Part shown: one piece after another, positions 35,797 through 43,832 of the stretch
Position numbering within the stretch: position 1 is the stretch's first letter
How the letters are laid out: each line of letters opens with the position of its first letter
From: Deltaproteobacteria bacterium
GTDB lineage: Bacteria > Myxococcota_A > UBA796 > CAJQPC01
Reading direction: 5' to 3'
Length of the DNA: 64,000 nucleotides
Assembly: GCA_016717595.1 (NCBI GenBank)
Contig: JADKFE010000041.1
Location: 1-64,000, forward strand
Notes under the pieces: model-generated
The model's database searches: none
Told to the model about the DNA's origin: nothing
Seen by the model: the letters and a program-made list of their open reading frames with translations, nothing else
Position numbers and translations under genes: made by a program

Positions 35797-37158
35797 ATGT
35801 GGTTGTGGCTCTTCGCCTGCGCAGGATCAGCCGATCCCCCTGTTCACCCGCCGGTCGTAGACGCCGCGAGGCTCACGATTGAGGGGCCCGCGGGCGCGCT
35901 CATCGCGGGGGTGTACAACCTCGGCGAGCTAGACGGCGCGCCGGGGCATGAGCTGGGCCTGGCCGTGGGCCGCGGCGAGGCGCTCACCGAGGGATCCGAT
36001 CTTTACGTGTTCTCCGGCGGGCAGACCGGCGCGCTCCGGCTGGAGGACGCGGATCAGGTGATCGTCAACGACGCGGGCGCGTGGTGGATCGTCGATGGTG
36101 GGCAGTGTACGCCCGATTCCGCCTCGGGCCACCGGAACGCCGTGGGCCTGGGGGATCTCGACGGCGACGGCCTCGGAGAGCTGATGCTCGCGTTCGGCGA
36201 TGACGCCGGGGACGGTGTGGTCTACCTGCTCGGCGGCGCCCAGCGCGCCCTGGCGCGGGAGACCCCGCTCTCCGCCGCCCAGCTCATCCTCTTTGGCCCA
36301 GGCGACACGTCTAGCCTCGGCGCCGATCTCACCGTGGGTGACTTCGACGGTGACGGCCTCAGCGACGTCGTGATCGGGGCGCCGGTCACCGAGAGCCCCG
36401 AGCGCGCCGGAGAGATCGTCGTGGTCTACGGCGCCAAGCTCGGCCCAGCGCGGGGCGCGCGGCGGGTGTTTGAGCTCGGCGGCGTCGGCTGGAGCGCCGT
36501 GGTCGGGGAGCTCGCCGGGGAGCGGGTGCTCTCCGTGGGCGACGTGAACCAAGACGATCGGGAGGATCTCGCCGTGCTCGCGCCGGGCTGCGCGTCGGGG
36601 CGGCCGGGTCGGGTGCTGCTCGTCTCCGGCGCGGATCTTCCCCGGGTGGGCCGCAACGACCGCCTGCTCATCAGCGCCACCTACCAGAGCACAAACGTGC
36701 TCCCCGGGAACCTCCAGCGCCTCCCCAACCCCGACGGCCTCGGCCCCGACGGGCTGATCGTCGGCGGCGACACCGACGCCCTCGGCGAGCATGTGCTCGT
36801 GTTCTCCGGCGAGGGCCTGCTCAGCGCGCCCAACCTGCGCCCCACGACGAGCTTTCAGATCGGCGCCGACTCCCGGTCCCAGCTCACCACACGGGGCCTG
36901 CCCGGCGGAGAGGTCGAGCTGGTGGCCCACGACGGCGGCCGGCTCGTGCGGGTGTCTGACCCCGAGCGCGCCGAGGGCTGGTACATGGCGGAGGGCTGGT
37001 CGTCCCCCTGCGACATGGACGACCGCCCCGACCGACACCGCCTGCTCGACGCCTTCGACCTCGACGGCGACGGCGTTGACGAGCTGGTCACCGTCGAGCC
37101 CCTCTGGCCGACCTGCGATCCAGACCAAGAGAACCAGGGCCTCGTCGTCGTCTGGTGA
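35797..37158 (+). CDS. FG-GAP/integrin-alpha-like repeat lipoprotein
   Basis: 453 residues beginning with a very short signal (MWLWLFACAGSADPPVHPPV; lipobox LFAC). Repeats carry the FG-GAP consensus and its calcium loop: VGLGDLDGDGLGELMLAFGD, VGDFDGDGLSDVVIGAPV, VGDVNQDDREDLAVLAPG, LDAFDLDGDGVDELVTVEP. A seven-bladed beta-propeller on the cell surface is expected. ATG 35797 has GAGGT about 13 nt upstream. Function beyond adhesion or scaffolding is unknown. Confidence 0.85.
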   Translation: MWLWLFACAGSADPPVHPPVVDAARLTIEGPAGALIAGVYNLGELDGAPGHELGLAVGRGEALTEGSDLYVFSGGQTGALRLEDADQVIVNDAGAWWIVDGGQCTPDSASGHRNAVGLGDLDGDGLGELMLAFGDDAGDGVVYLLGGAQRALARETPLSAAQLILFGPGDTSSLGADLTVGDFDGDGLSDVVIGAPVTESPERAGEIVVVYGAKLGPARGARRVFELGGVGWSAVVGELAGERVLSVGDVNQDDREDLAVLAPGCASGRPGRVLLVSGADLPRVGRNDRLLISATYQSTNVLPGNLQRLPNPDGLGPDGLIVGGDTDALGEHVLVFSGEGLLSAPNLRPTTSFQIGADSRSQLTTRGLPGGEVELVAHDGGRLVRVSDPERAEGWYMAEGWSSPCDMDDRPDRHRLLDAFDLDGDGVDELVTVEPLWPTCDPDQENQGLVVVW

Positions 37159-37166
37159 GCCCATGA

Positions 37167-37186
37167 GGCCACGACATGTCGTGGCC
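37167..37186. promoter_or_regulatory. Perfect 20-bp palindrome, candidate activator site 1
   Basis: GGCCACGACATGTCGTGGCC reads identically on both strands. Its core is CACGA-N4-TCGTG, repeated at 37201-37214 with centres 31 bp apart (about three helical turns). It lies roughly 90-100 bp upstream of the -24 element at 37267, where enhancer-binding proteins of sigma-54 systems usually bind. A terminator role for the preceding FG-GAP gene is possible, but there is no loop or T-run. Confidence 0.6.
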
Positions 37187-37200
37187 ACGGCGACGCCGCT

Positions 37201-37214
37201 CACGATGGCTCGTG
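37201..37214. promoter_or_regulatory. Second CACGA-N4-TCGTG site, candidate activator site 2
   Basis: CACGATGGCTCGTG shares both half-sites and the 4-bp spacer length with the 37167-37186 palindrome. Further half-sites occur at 37220 (TCGTG), 37236 (CACGA) and 37258 (TCGTG), between this site and the promoter. Confidence 0.5.
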
Positions 37215-37266
37215 GCGCTTCGTGGGCAAACCCGCCACGACGGGGCCCGGGGCGCGGTCGTGGCGC

Positions 37267-37282
37267 TGGCACGGCGCTTGCT
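37267..37282 (+). promoter_or_regulatory. Sigma-54 (-24/-12) promoter for the sulfate importer operon
   Basis: TGGCACGGCGCTTGCT matches the RpoN consensus TGGCAC-N5-TTGC[AT] at every position, with the required spacing between GG and GC. It lies 76 bp before the ATG of the binding-protein gene and on the coding strand. A sigma-54 activator is encoded at the end of the same gene block (41142-42746). Confidence 0.75.
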
Positions 37283-37358
37283 AACGACGGTCGCGCGGCG
37301 ACGATTGTGTGGCGAAGAGCCCCGCCGCGGATGCCCCCTCGCCCTCGGGAGCCCGACG

Positions 37359-38402
37359 ATGCGACCTCACACCCTGGTTACCGCTGCGTCTGTGTCTGTG
37401 CTGCTCGGCCTCATCCCCGGCTGCTCGGGGGAGGCGGACCCCGACGGTCCGGTCACCCGCAAGCTCGTCATCGGCGCCTACACCACCCCACGCGAGGCGA
37501 TGAACGATCATCTGCTCCCCAAGTTTAAGGAGGCCTGGCAGGCCAAGACCGGCGAGATCGTCGAGTTTGAGACCTCGTTTCAGGCCTCTGGCAGCCAGGC
37601 TCGGGCCATCTCTGGGGGCTTTGAGGCGGACGTGGCTTGGCTCTCGCTTGAGCCCGACGTACAGACCCTCGTAGACGCCGGGCTCATCACCCGGGACTGG
37701 CGGGCCACGCCCACCAAAGGCATCGTCTCGTCCTCTGTCGTGGTGATCGGCGTGCGGCCGGGCAACCCCAAAGGGGTGACGGACTGGGCGGATCTCGGCA
37801 AACCCGGCGTCGAGGTGCTCACGCCGAACGTGCGCACCAGCGGCGGCGCGATGTGGAACGTGCTCGGCGTGGTGGGCGCCGCCCGACGGGGCCATGTCGG
37901 CGCAGACACCAGCGAGGTCCACGCCGAGGCCGTCTTGGCGAGCGTGCTCAAGAACGTGCGGGTGATGGACAAAGGCGCCCGGGACTCGATGATCTCCTTT
38001 GAGAAGGGCATCGGCGACGCGATCATCTCCTATGAGAACGAGCTGGTCGTCGCGGCCTTGGCCGGGCAAAAACTCGACACGGTCATCCCCAAGTCTACGG
38101 TGATCATTCAGAATCCCGCCGCGGTGGTGGACGTCTACGCCGAGCGCCACGGCGTCACGGATCTCGCGGATGCCTTCGTGGCGTTCCTCACCGAGCCCGC
38201 GCAGCAAGAGGCCCTCGCCAAGTACGGCCTGCGCCCGGTGGTGGACGGCGTGCCCGTCGCGGGGTTCCCGGCCTTGGGCGACACCTTCACCGCCGCCGAC
38301 CTGGGCGGCTGGGCCAGCCTCAAGACGACGGTGTTCGCCGACGGCGCGCTGTACGACCGCGCCCTGACCCGCGCCCAGAGCGCCCAAGGTCAAGCCCAGT
38401 GA
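37359..38402 (+). CDS. Sulfate/thiosulfate-binding lipoprotein of ABC importer
   Basis: 347 residues, lipobox in LLGLIPGC after MRPHTLVTAASVSV. The mature protein follows the Sbp/CysP family: LVIGAYTTPREAMNDHLLPK, FQASGSQARAISGGFEADVA, WLSLEPDVQTLVDAGLI, LTPNVRTSGGAMWNVLGVVG and IISYENELVVAA. It captures sulfate or thiosulfate outside the membrane and hands it to CysTW. ATG 37359 has GGGAG upstream and gives the signal peptide; the frame is open to 37176 but that part is arginine-rich without motif. The stop overlaps the GTG start of cysT. Confidence 0.93.
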   Translation: MRPHTLVTAASVSVLLGLIPGCSGEADPDGPVTRKLVIGAYTTPREAMNDHLLPKFKEAWQAKTGEIVEFETSFQASGSQARAISGGFEADVAWLSLEPDVQTLVDAGLITRDWRATPTKGIVSSSVVVIGVRPGNPKGVTDWADLGKPGVEVLTPNVRTSGGAMWNVLGVVGAARRGHVGADTSEVHAEAVLASVLKNVRVMDKGARDSMISFEKGIGDAIISYENELVVAALAGQKLDTVIPKSTVIIQNPAAVVDVYAERHGVTDLADAFVAFLTEPAQQEALAKYGLRPVVDGVPVAGFPALGDTFTAADLGGWASLKTTVFADGALYDRALTRAQSAQGQAQ

Positions 38403-39211
38403 GCGCCTCTCGGGCCGTCTGGGCGCCCCGTTTGATGCGGGCCTCGTTCGGGGTCTGGATCTGCGCGCTCGTCGTGCTGCCGATGCTCGCGGTGCTCGCC
38501 CGGGCCGCCCAAGGAGGCTTCGCCGGGGCCTGGGAGGCCATCACCCGCCCCGCCGCCGTACACGCGCTGGGGCTCTCCTTCGGGCTCAGCCTGATTGTCG
38601 TGGGGATCGACCTGATCTTCGGCCTCGCGACGGCCTGGGCGCTGGTGCGTTGGGACTTCCCCGGGCGCCGCCTCGTGAGCGCGCTCGTGGACCTGCCCTT
38701 CGCCGTGCCTACCCTCGTCGCGGGCATCCTGCTCGTGGTGATGTTGGGCCCACAGTCCACCTTAGGCGGCGCCATGGCCGGGCTGGGCATCGACGTGATC
38801 TACGCCTGGCCGGGCATGATCCTCGCCTTGTGTTTTGTGACCCTGCCCTTCGTCGTGCGTGCCGTGGAGCCCGTTTTAGAGGAGCTCGACCCCGCTGAAG
38901 AGGAGGCCGCGCGCACCTTAGGCGCCGGAGAGGCCCTGATTGTGCGTCAAGTCCTGCTGCCGCCGCTTCTGCCGGCCTTGGCCGTGGGCGCCGGGCAGAG
39001 CTTCGCCCGGGCCATCGGCGAGTTCGGCGCCATGGCGGTGCTCTCGGGGAACGTGCCCCGGGAGACCCTGGTGGGCAGCGTGTATGTGTTGGGTGAGGTC
39101 GAGGCCGGAGACAGCGTCGAGGCCGCGGCGGTCAGCGTGGTGCTGCTCGTCGTCTCCATCATCGCCCAGCTCGTCGTGAGCCAGGTCAACCAGCCCTGGG
39201 GGCAAGAATGA
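38399..39211 (+). CDS. cysT: Sulfate ABC transporter permease CysT
   Basis: 270 residues with six hydrophobic segments, among them VWICALVVLPMLAVLARAAQ, ALGLSFGLSLIVVGIDLIFG and AAAVSVVLLVVSIIAQLVV. The EAA loop that contacts the ATPase is EEEAARTLGAGEALIVRQVL and AIGEFGAMAVLSGN follows. It forms half of the membrane channel with CysW. GTG start at 38399 overlaps the preceding stop (GTGA) and its own stop overlaps the ATG of cysW, so the operon is translationally coupled. Confidence 0.93.
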   Translation: MSASRAVWAPRLMRASFGVWICALVVLPMLAVLARAAQGGFAGAWEAITRPAAVHALGLSFGLSLIVVGIDLIFGLATAWALVRWDFPGRRLVSALVDLPFAVPTLVAGILLVVMLGPQSTLGGAMAGLGIDVIYAWPGMILALCFVTLPFVVRAVEPVLEELDPAEEEAARTLGAGEALIVRQVLLPPLLPALAVGAGQSFARAIGEFGAMAVLSGNVPRETLVGSVYVLGEVEAGDSVEAAAVSVVLLVVSIIAQLVVSQVNQPWGQE

Positions 39212-40020
39212 CCCCACGACGTCGCACAAAGCCCGAAGGCCTTGGCCTCGTGGTCACCGCCGCGGCGATCCTCTGGGTCGTGGGCCTCGTGGGGGTGCCC
39301 TTGGGCGCGCTCCTGCTCGCTGTCGGCGCCGAGCCCGCCCAGGTGGTCGCCGAGCTCGTCGAACAAGGCGGCTTAGACGCCTTGGGGCGCTCGATCGTGC
39401 TCGCGGTGTTCGCCGTGCTCGTCGGCGGCGTCACCGGCACCTTGGGCGGCCTCGTGCTCGCCCGGCAGCGCTTCTGGGGCCGCGCCGTCTTAGACGTCGC
39501 CGTGGATCTCCCCCTCGCCGTGAGCCCGGTGATCGTAGGCCTCGCGTTCGTCATCCTCTACGGTCGTGGCGGCTGGTTAGAGCCCGTGGCCACGGCGCTG
39601 GGCGTCAAGGTGCTCTTCGCCACGCCGGGCCTGTTCTTGGCGACGGCGTTTGTGTGCCTGCCGTTCTTTGTGCGGGAGGTCGCCCTGGTGCTTGAGGAGG
39701 TCGGCACCAGCGAAGAGGACGCGGCCCGCACCTTAGGCGCCAGCGAGTGGCAGGTGTTTGTGTGGGTCACCCTGCCCCAGCTTCGCGGCGCCCTGCGGGT
39801 GGGCACGCTGTTGACCGTGGCCAGAGCGCTGGGTGAGTTCGGCGCGGTGCTCGTGCTCGGCGGCGCCATCGAGGGCCGCACCCAGACCGCCACCACCTTC
39901 GTTCACACGATGATGGAGGAGCGGCACGACGCCGGGGCCTTCGGCATGTCGTTGATCCTCGCCGCCATGACCGTGCTGCTTGTGCAGGCCTTGCCCACAG
40001 GCGCACGCACCAAACACTGA
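39208..40020 (+). CDS. cysW: Sulfate ABC transporter permease CysW
   Basis: 270 residues, paralogous to CysT: LGLVVTAAAILWVVGLVGVP, DLPLAVSPVIVGLAFVILYG, EAA loop EEDAARTLGASEWQVFVWVT, then ALGEFGAVLVLGGAIEGRTQ typical of CysW, followed by an Ile/Leu-rich final helix. Partner of CysT in the importer. A 45-nt gap with GAGGTGAG leads to cysA. Confidence 0.93.
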   Translation: MTPRRRTKPEGLGLVVTAAAILWVVGLVGVPLGALLLAVGAEPAQVVAELVEQGGLDALGRSIVLAVFAVLVGGVTGTLGGLVLARQRFWGRAVLDVAVDLPLAVSPVIVGLAFVILYGRGGWLEPVATALGVKVLFATPGLFLATAFVCLPFFVREVALVLEEVGTSEEDAARTLGASEWQVFVWVTLPQLRGALRVGTLLTVARALGEFGAVLVLGGAIEGRTQTATTFVHTMMEERHDAGAFGMSLILAAMTVLLVQALPTGARTKH

Positions 40021-40065
40021 GCTGGTCTCCGTCTCTCTGCCAACGCCTTCACTCCGAGGTGAGTC

Positions 40066-41097
40066 ATGGGCATCGTCGCCAAGAACCTACACAAACAGTT
40101 CGGTGAGACCCAGGTGATCCGCGGGGTGAGCCTGTCCGTTGACCGCGGGGAGATGGTCTCGTTGCTGGGGCCCTCCGGCGGCGGCAAGAGCACCGTGCTT
40201 CGTATCCTCGCGGGCTTGGAGCGCGCGGACTCTGGCGAGGTGTGGCTTGACGGGCAGCGTGTGGACCACCTCGACGCGGCCTCCCGGGGCGTGGGGTTTG
40301 TGTTCCAACACTACGCCTTGTTCCGGCACATGCGTGTGGTGGACAACGTCGCGTTTGGGCTCAAGGTGCGAAAGGTCAACCCGGTTGAGGCGCGGCGGCG
40401 GGCCGAGGCCCTGCTCACCCGAGTGGGCCTCGGTGGGCTCAGCGAACGATGGCCCGATGAGCTCTCCGGCGGTCAGCGGCAGCGGGTGGCCTTGGCCCGG
40501 GCCTTGGCCCCAGAGCCCCGGGTGCTGCTCCTCGATGAGCCCTTCGGGGCCTTAGACGCCCGGGTGCGCGCGGACCTGCGCGAGTGGCTGCGCCGCCTGC
40601 ACGACGAGGTCGGCGCCACCACGGTGCTCGTCACCCACGATCAAGAGGAGGCGCTCTCTGTGTCGGATCGTGTGATCCTCGTCAAAGACGGCCTCATCGA
40701 GCAAGACGGCAGCCCGTCGGAGATCGTAGACGCCCCACGCACGGAGTTTGTCGCGCGGTTTGTGGGTGAGGTCAACGTCGTCGAGGGCGTCGTCGGCGCC
40801 GATGGCCTGCTGAGCGCGGGTGGGCTCTCCATGCGCATCCCCGCCGGGTCCAAGGTCGGCGACCGCCTTCGCGCCGTTCTACGCTCCCACGAGCTGCACC
40901 TGGAGCTGGACCCGCGCGGCTTGGGCGTCGTGCGGCGGGTGGTGCCTCTGGACGATCGGGCCCGCGTCGAGCTGAGCCTCAACGGCGCCTCTTTGGTGGC
41001 GCGTGTGCCCCGGGCCCAGGCCCAGGCGCTCACCATCGGCGGATCCGTCACCGTCGCGCTGCATGAGCCGGCCCGAGTCTGGGCCATCGAGGGCTGA
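40066..41097 (+). CDS. cysA: Sulfate ABC transporter ATP-binding protein CysA
   Basis: 343 residues. Walker A GPSGGGKSTVLRILAG, Q-loop in GVGFVFQHYALFRHMRVVDN, signature LSGGQRQRVALARALAPEPR, Walker B VLLLDEPFGALDARVRADLR and H-loop VTHDQEEALSVSDRV are all intact. The C-terminal TOBE-like part begins near GEVNVVEGVVG and is of normal length. It energises uptake through CysTW. Last transport gene before the sigma-54 activator, 44 nt away. Confidence 0.93.
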   Translation: MGIVAKNLHKQFGETQVIRGVSLSVDRGEMVSLLGPSGGGKSTVLRILAGLERADSGEVWLDGQRVDHLDAASRGVGFVFQHYALFRHMRVVDNVAFGLKVRKVNPVEARRRAEALLTRVGLGGLSERWPDELSGGQRQRVALARALAPEPRVLLLDEPFGALDARVRADLREWLRRLHDEVGATTVLVTHDQEEALSVSDRVILVKDGLIEQDGSPSEIVDAPRTEFVARFVGEVNVVEGVVGADGLLSAGGLSMRIPAGSKVGDRLRAVLRSHELHLELDPRGLGVVRRVVPLDDRARVELSLNGASLVARVPRAQAQALTIGGSVTVALHEPARVWAIEG

Positions 41098-41141
41098 GCC
41101 CGGATACGTTCCCCAATCAACCCCCTCCGACCGGAGCGGCT

Positions 41142-42746
41142 ATGGATCCTCGCTGGAGCGCCTCGCCCTGGACCTCCCTGGTGCTCAACACCTGGCGACA
41201 GGTCTCCGAGCACCTCGACATCGCCGCCTGCTTGGATGAGCTCACCCCGGGGCTGATCGCTGGCCTGCCCCTGCGGCGGGTGTGGCTGCGCCGCTTTGAC
41301 GCCCAGCACGCCTGGTTAGAGACCGTGGCGGTGTCGCCTTGGGATCGGGCCCTCGGCGAGCTGCCCGCGCGGCGCCCCTTAGAGGCCGACGAGCTGCGCC
41401 TGGTGAGCGACTGGGTGAGCCGAGGCCGGGTCGAGCCGCTCCCGCCGCGCCTGTTGAGCGTCGTCTCGCCCCAGCGCACCCGCGGCGGCGTCACCCTCGC
41501 CGGAGGCCTCGTAGACGCGCGTAAACCCGTCGGGATTGTGCTGTTTGAGGGCGATGACTCCCTCGCCGCACAGTCGGAGCTGCTCCTGGCGCTGCTCGCG
41601 CCTCTGCTCGTGGCCCTGCGCAACGACCAACGTGTGCATGAGCTCGCGCGGCTTCGTGAGGCGGTCGAGGCCGAGAACCGCGCCTTGCTCTCCCGCCTCG
41701 CCCGAGACGGCGTCGCCGGGGCGGTCGTCGGCGCCGACGCCGGGATGCGTGAGGTGATGGCCCGGGTGCAGCGGGTGAGCCAGACCGACGCCCCGGTGCT
41801 CATCCTCGGCGAGACCGGCACCGGCAAAGAGCTCGTCGCCCGCGAGGTTCACGCCCGCAGCGGCCGGGCCCAGGGCCCCTTCCTCAAGATCAACTGTGGC
41901 GGCATCCCCCCGGAGCTCATCGACAGCGAGCTCTTCGGCCACGAGCGCGGCAGCTTCACCGGCGCGGTCTCCGAGCGCCGCGGCTGGTTTGAGCGCGCCG
42001 ACGGCGGCACCCTCTTTCTCGACGAGATCGGCGAGCTGCCCCTGGCGGCCCAGGTGCGACTGTTGCGGGTGCTCCAAGACGGCACCTTTGAGCGTGTCGG
42101 CGGCCAGCGCCCCCTGCACGCCGACGTACGAATCCTCGCCGCGACCCACCGCGATCTGGGCCTCATGGTGGCCGATGGGCGCTTTCGTGAGGATCTCTGG
42201 TATCGCATCGGCGTGTTCCCCCTGCGCCTGCCGCCCCTGCGAGAGCGCCTCGGTGATCTGCCCGCCCTGGTGGCCACCTTCGCCGCCCGCGCCGGGCAGC
42301 GCCTCTTCGGCCGCCCCCTCGCCGCCACCCCCGACGATCTCGGCCTGCTCAGCGCCTACCACTGGCCGGGCAACGTGCGTGAGCTTGGCGCGGTGGTGGA
42401 GCGCGCGGCGATCCTCGGCGACGGCCACGGCCTCGACGTGCGCGGGGCCTTGGGTGTGCAGGCCGACGCGGCGCCGGGCCGTCCCGGGTTGGGGCGCGCT
42501 GGGCTGAATCTCCCCGCCCAGCGCGCGGGTGAGCCCCCGAGGCCGCCACCGCCCGCCTCGACCTCTCTGGAGGAGGTCAACCGCCGCGCGATTCAAGAGG
42601 CCCTGTGCTCATCCGCGGGTCGAATCGAGGGCCGTGGCGGCGCGGCGTCCCGTCTGGGGCTCTCCCCCTCCACGTTACGCTCACGCATGAAGCGCCTGGA
42701 CATCCAGTGGGATCGTTTCCGGCCCAAGCCCGAGGACGCTCGCTGA
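41142..42746 (+). CDS. Sigma-54-dependent transcriptional activator (GAF-like, AAA+, Fis HTH)
   Basis: 534 residues. The first 180 form a sensor region resembling GAF domains. The AAA+ core has Walker A LILGETGTGKELVAREVHAR, the sigma-54 loop ERGSFTGAVS (GAFTGA with Ser for Ala, a tolerated variant), Walker B GGTLFLDEIGELPLAAQVRL, arginine fingers in FREDLWYRIGVFPLRLPPLR and YHWPGNVREL. The C-terminus is a Fis-type HTH (GGAASRLGLSPSTLRSRMKR). GGAG precedes the ATG. Position after cysA and the RpoN promoter in front of the operon suggest it controls sulfate uptake; the domain signal could be sulfate or a sulfur metabolite (inference). Confidence 0.93.
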   Translation: MDPRWSASPWTSLVLNTWRQVSEHLDIAACLDELTPGLIAGLPLRRVWLRRFDAQHAWLETVAVSPWDRALGELPARRPLEADELRLVSDWVSRGRVEPLPPRLLSVVSPQRTRGGVTLAGGLVDARKPVGIVLFEGDDSLAAQSELLLALLAPLLVALRNDQRVHELARLREAVEAENRALLSRLARDGVAGAVVGADAGMREVMARVQRVSQTDAPVLILGETGTGKELVAREVHARSGRAQGPFLKINCGGIPPELIDSELFGHERGSFTGAVSERRGWFERADGGTLFLDEIGELPLAAQVRLLRVLQDGTFERVGGQRPLHADVRILAATHRDLGLMVADGRFREDLWYRIGVFPLRLPPLRERLGDLPALVATFAARAGQRLFGRPLAATPDDLGLLSAYHWPGNVRELGAVVERAAILGDGHGLDVRGALGVQADAAPGRPGLGRAGLNLPAQRAGEPPRPPPPASTSLEEVNRRAIQEALCSSAGRIEGRGGAASRLGLSPSTLRSRMKRLDIQWDRFRPKPEDAR

Positions 42747-42818
42747 GCCGCCCGTCTTTGCGCCTCCGCGATCCCCCGGTCACTTTGGGGCCCAACGCCG
42801 CGCTAAGGCCCGTGGGCC

Positions 42819-43820
42819 ATGACCAACCCACACGACGCCTTCTTTAAGAGCCTGTTCAGCGACATCGCGGAGCTGATCAACCTCCTGCGTGATCTCCTCC
42901 ACCCCGAGGTCGTTCGCCAGCTCGACCTCAACGCGCTGCAGCCGCTCCCGACCGAGGTCGTGCGGGAGTCGCTCAACCTCGGCCTGAGCGATCTGCGGTT
43001 CAGCGTCCCGTGGCGCGCGGGCGGCCATCTGGCGCTGCGCCTGCTCTTGGAGCACCAGTCCACCGTAGACCCGACGATGCCCCTACGCGCCTTACGCTAC
43101 ATCATGGACGTGTGGAGCACGACCCCACGGCCCGATCACAAGCTCCCCGTCGCCTTGACCCTGATCATCTTCCACGGCCCGCGCCCGTGGAGCGCCGCCC
43201 GAGCGCTGAGTGAGCTCTACGACGCCCCGCCCGAGGCCCTGCCTTACCTCACGCCCCACCTCCCCGAGCTGTGCCTGCACCTCATCGACCTCGGTGAGCG
43301 CGACGAAGACGCCGTCCCCGGCCAAGGCGCGGGCAAGCTCGGCCTCATGCTCATGCGAAACGCCCACGAAGAGAACCTCTGGAGCACCCTCGACCGCCGC
43401 GTCGACCTCTGGTCCGAAGGTTACCGCGACCACGGCCCCTCGACGATGACCACAACCTTGCGGTACATTTATGAGGTCACCGACCCTGAGCTCCCCCCGG
43501 CGCTCAAGGCCAAGCTCACCGCCATCGTCCACCCCAAAGACCGCGAGGCCCTGATGACCGCCGCTGAACGTCTTCGACAAGAAGGTCGCCTGGAGGGAAG
43601 GCAAGAGGGCAGGCAAGAGGGGCGCCTGGAGGGCAGGCAAGAGGGCGAGCTAGGCGCCAAGCGGGAGTTCACCCTCAAGGTGCTCAGCCGGCGCTTCGGG
43701 CCGCTGCCCGAGGCCGTCGCCCAGCAGGTGATGAGCGCCGATCTGGACACCTTGGAGCGCCTCACCGACGAGCTGTTCACCGCCACCAGCCTCGACGCGC
43801 TCATGGCCGGCGACGTCTGA
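42819..43820 (+). CDS. Rpn/PDDEXK-family recombination-promoting nuclease (transposase_31 type)
   Basis: 333 residues. Typical start PHDAFFKSLFSDIAELINLL, then the PD-(D/E)XK-like core with Asp in LSDLRFSVPW and E-x-Q in LLLEHQSTVD, MPLRALRYIMDVW and PVALTLIIFHGPRPW. The C-terminal region holds a charged repeat (LEGRQEGRQEGRLEGRQEG) and the DUF4351-like tail FTLKVLSRRFGPLPEAV. Rpn proteins cut DNA and have been linked to recA-independent horizontal gene transfer and phage defence. No transposon ends were seen around it. Confidence 0.88.
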   Translation: MTNPHDAFFKSLFSDIAELINLLRDLLHPEVVRQLDLNALQPLPTEVVRESLNLGLSDLRFSVPWRAGGHLALRLLLEHQSTVDPTMPLRALRYIMDVWSTTPRPDHKLPVALTLIIFHGPRPWSAARALSELYDAPPEALPYLTPHLPELCLHLIDLGERDEDAVPGQGAGKLGLMLMRNAHEENLWSTLDRRVDLWSEGYRDHGPSTMTTTLRYIYEVTDPELPPALKAKLTAIVHPKDREALMTAAERLRQEGRLEGRQEGRQEGRLEGRQEGELGAKREFTLKVLSRRFGPLPEAVAQQVMSADLDTLERLTDELFTATSLDALMAGDV

Positions 43821-43832
43821 GCCCTCCGCGGC

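Noticed and set aside
37167..37186. Palindrome as terminator of the FG-GAP gene
   Set aside because: Not excluded, but there is no loop or T-run and the same half-sites recur at 31 bp before a sigma-54 promoter, which fits operator sites better.
41379..42596. 405-codon minus-strand frame
   Set aside because: Lies wholly within the sigma-54 activator gene, whose AAA+ motifs are unmistakable.
42819..43820. Insertion sequence around the Rpn-type gene
   Set aside because: No inverted terminal repeats or target duplications were visible on either side.
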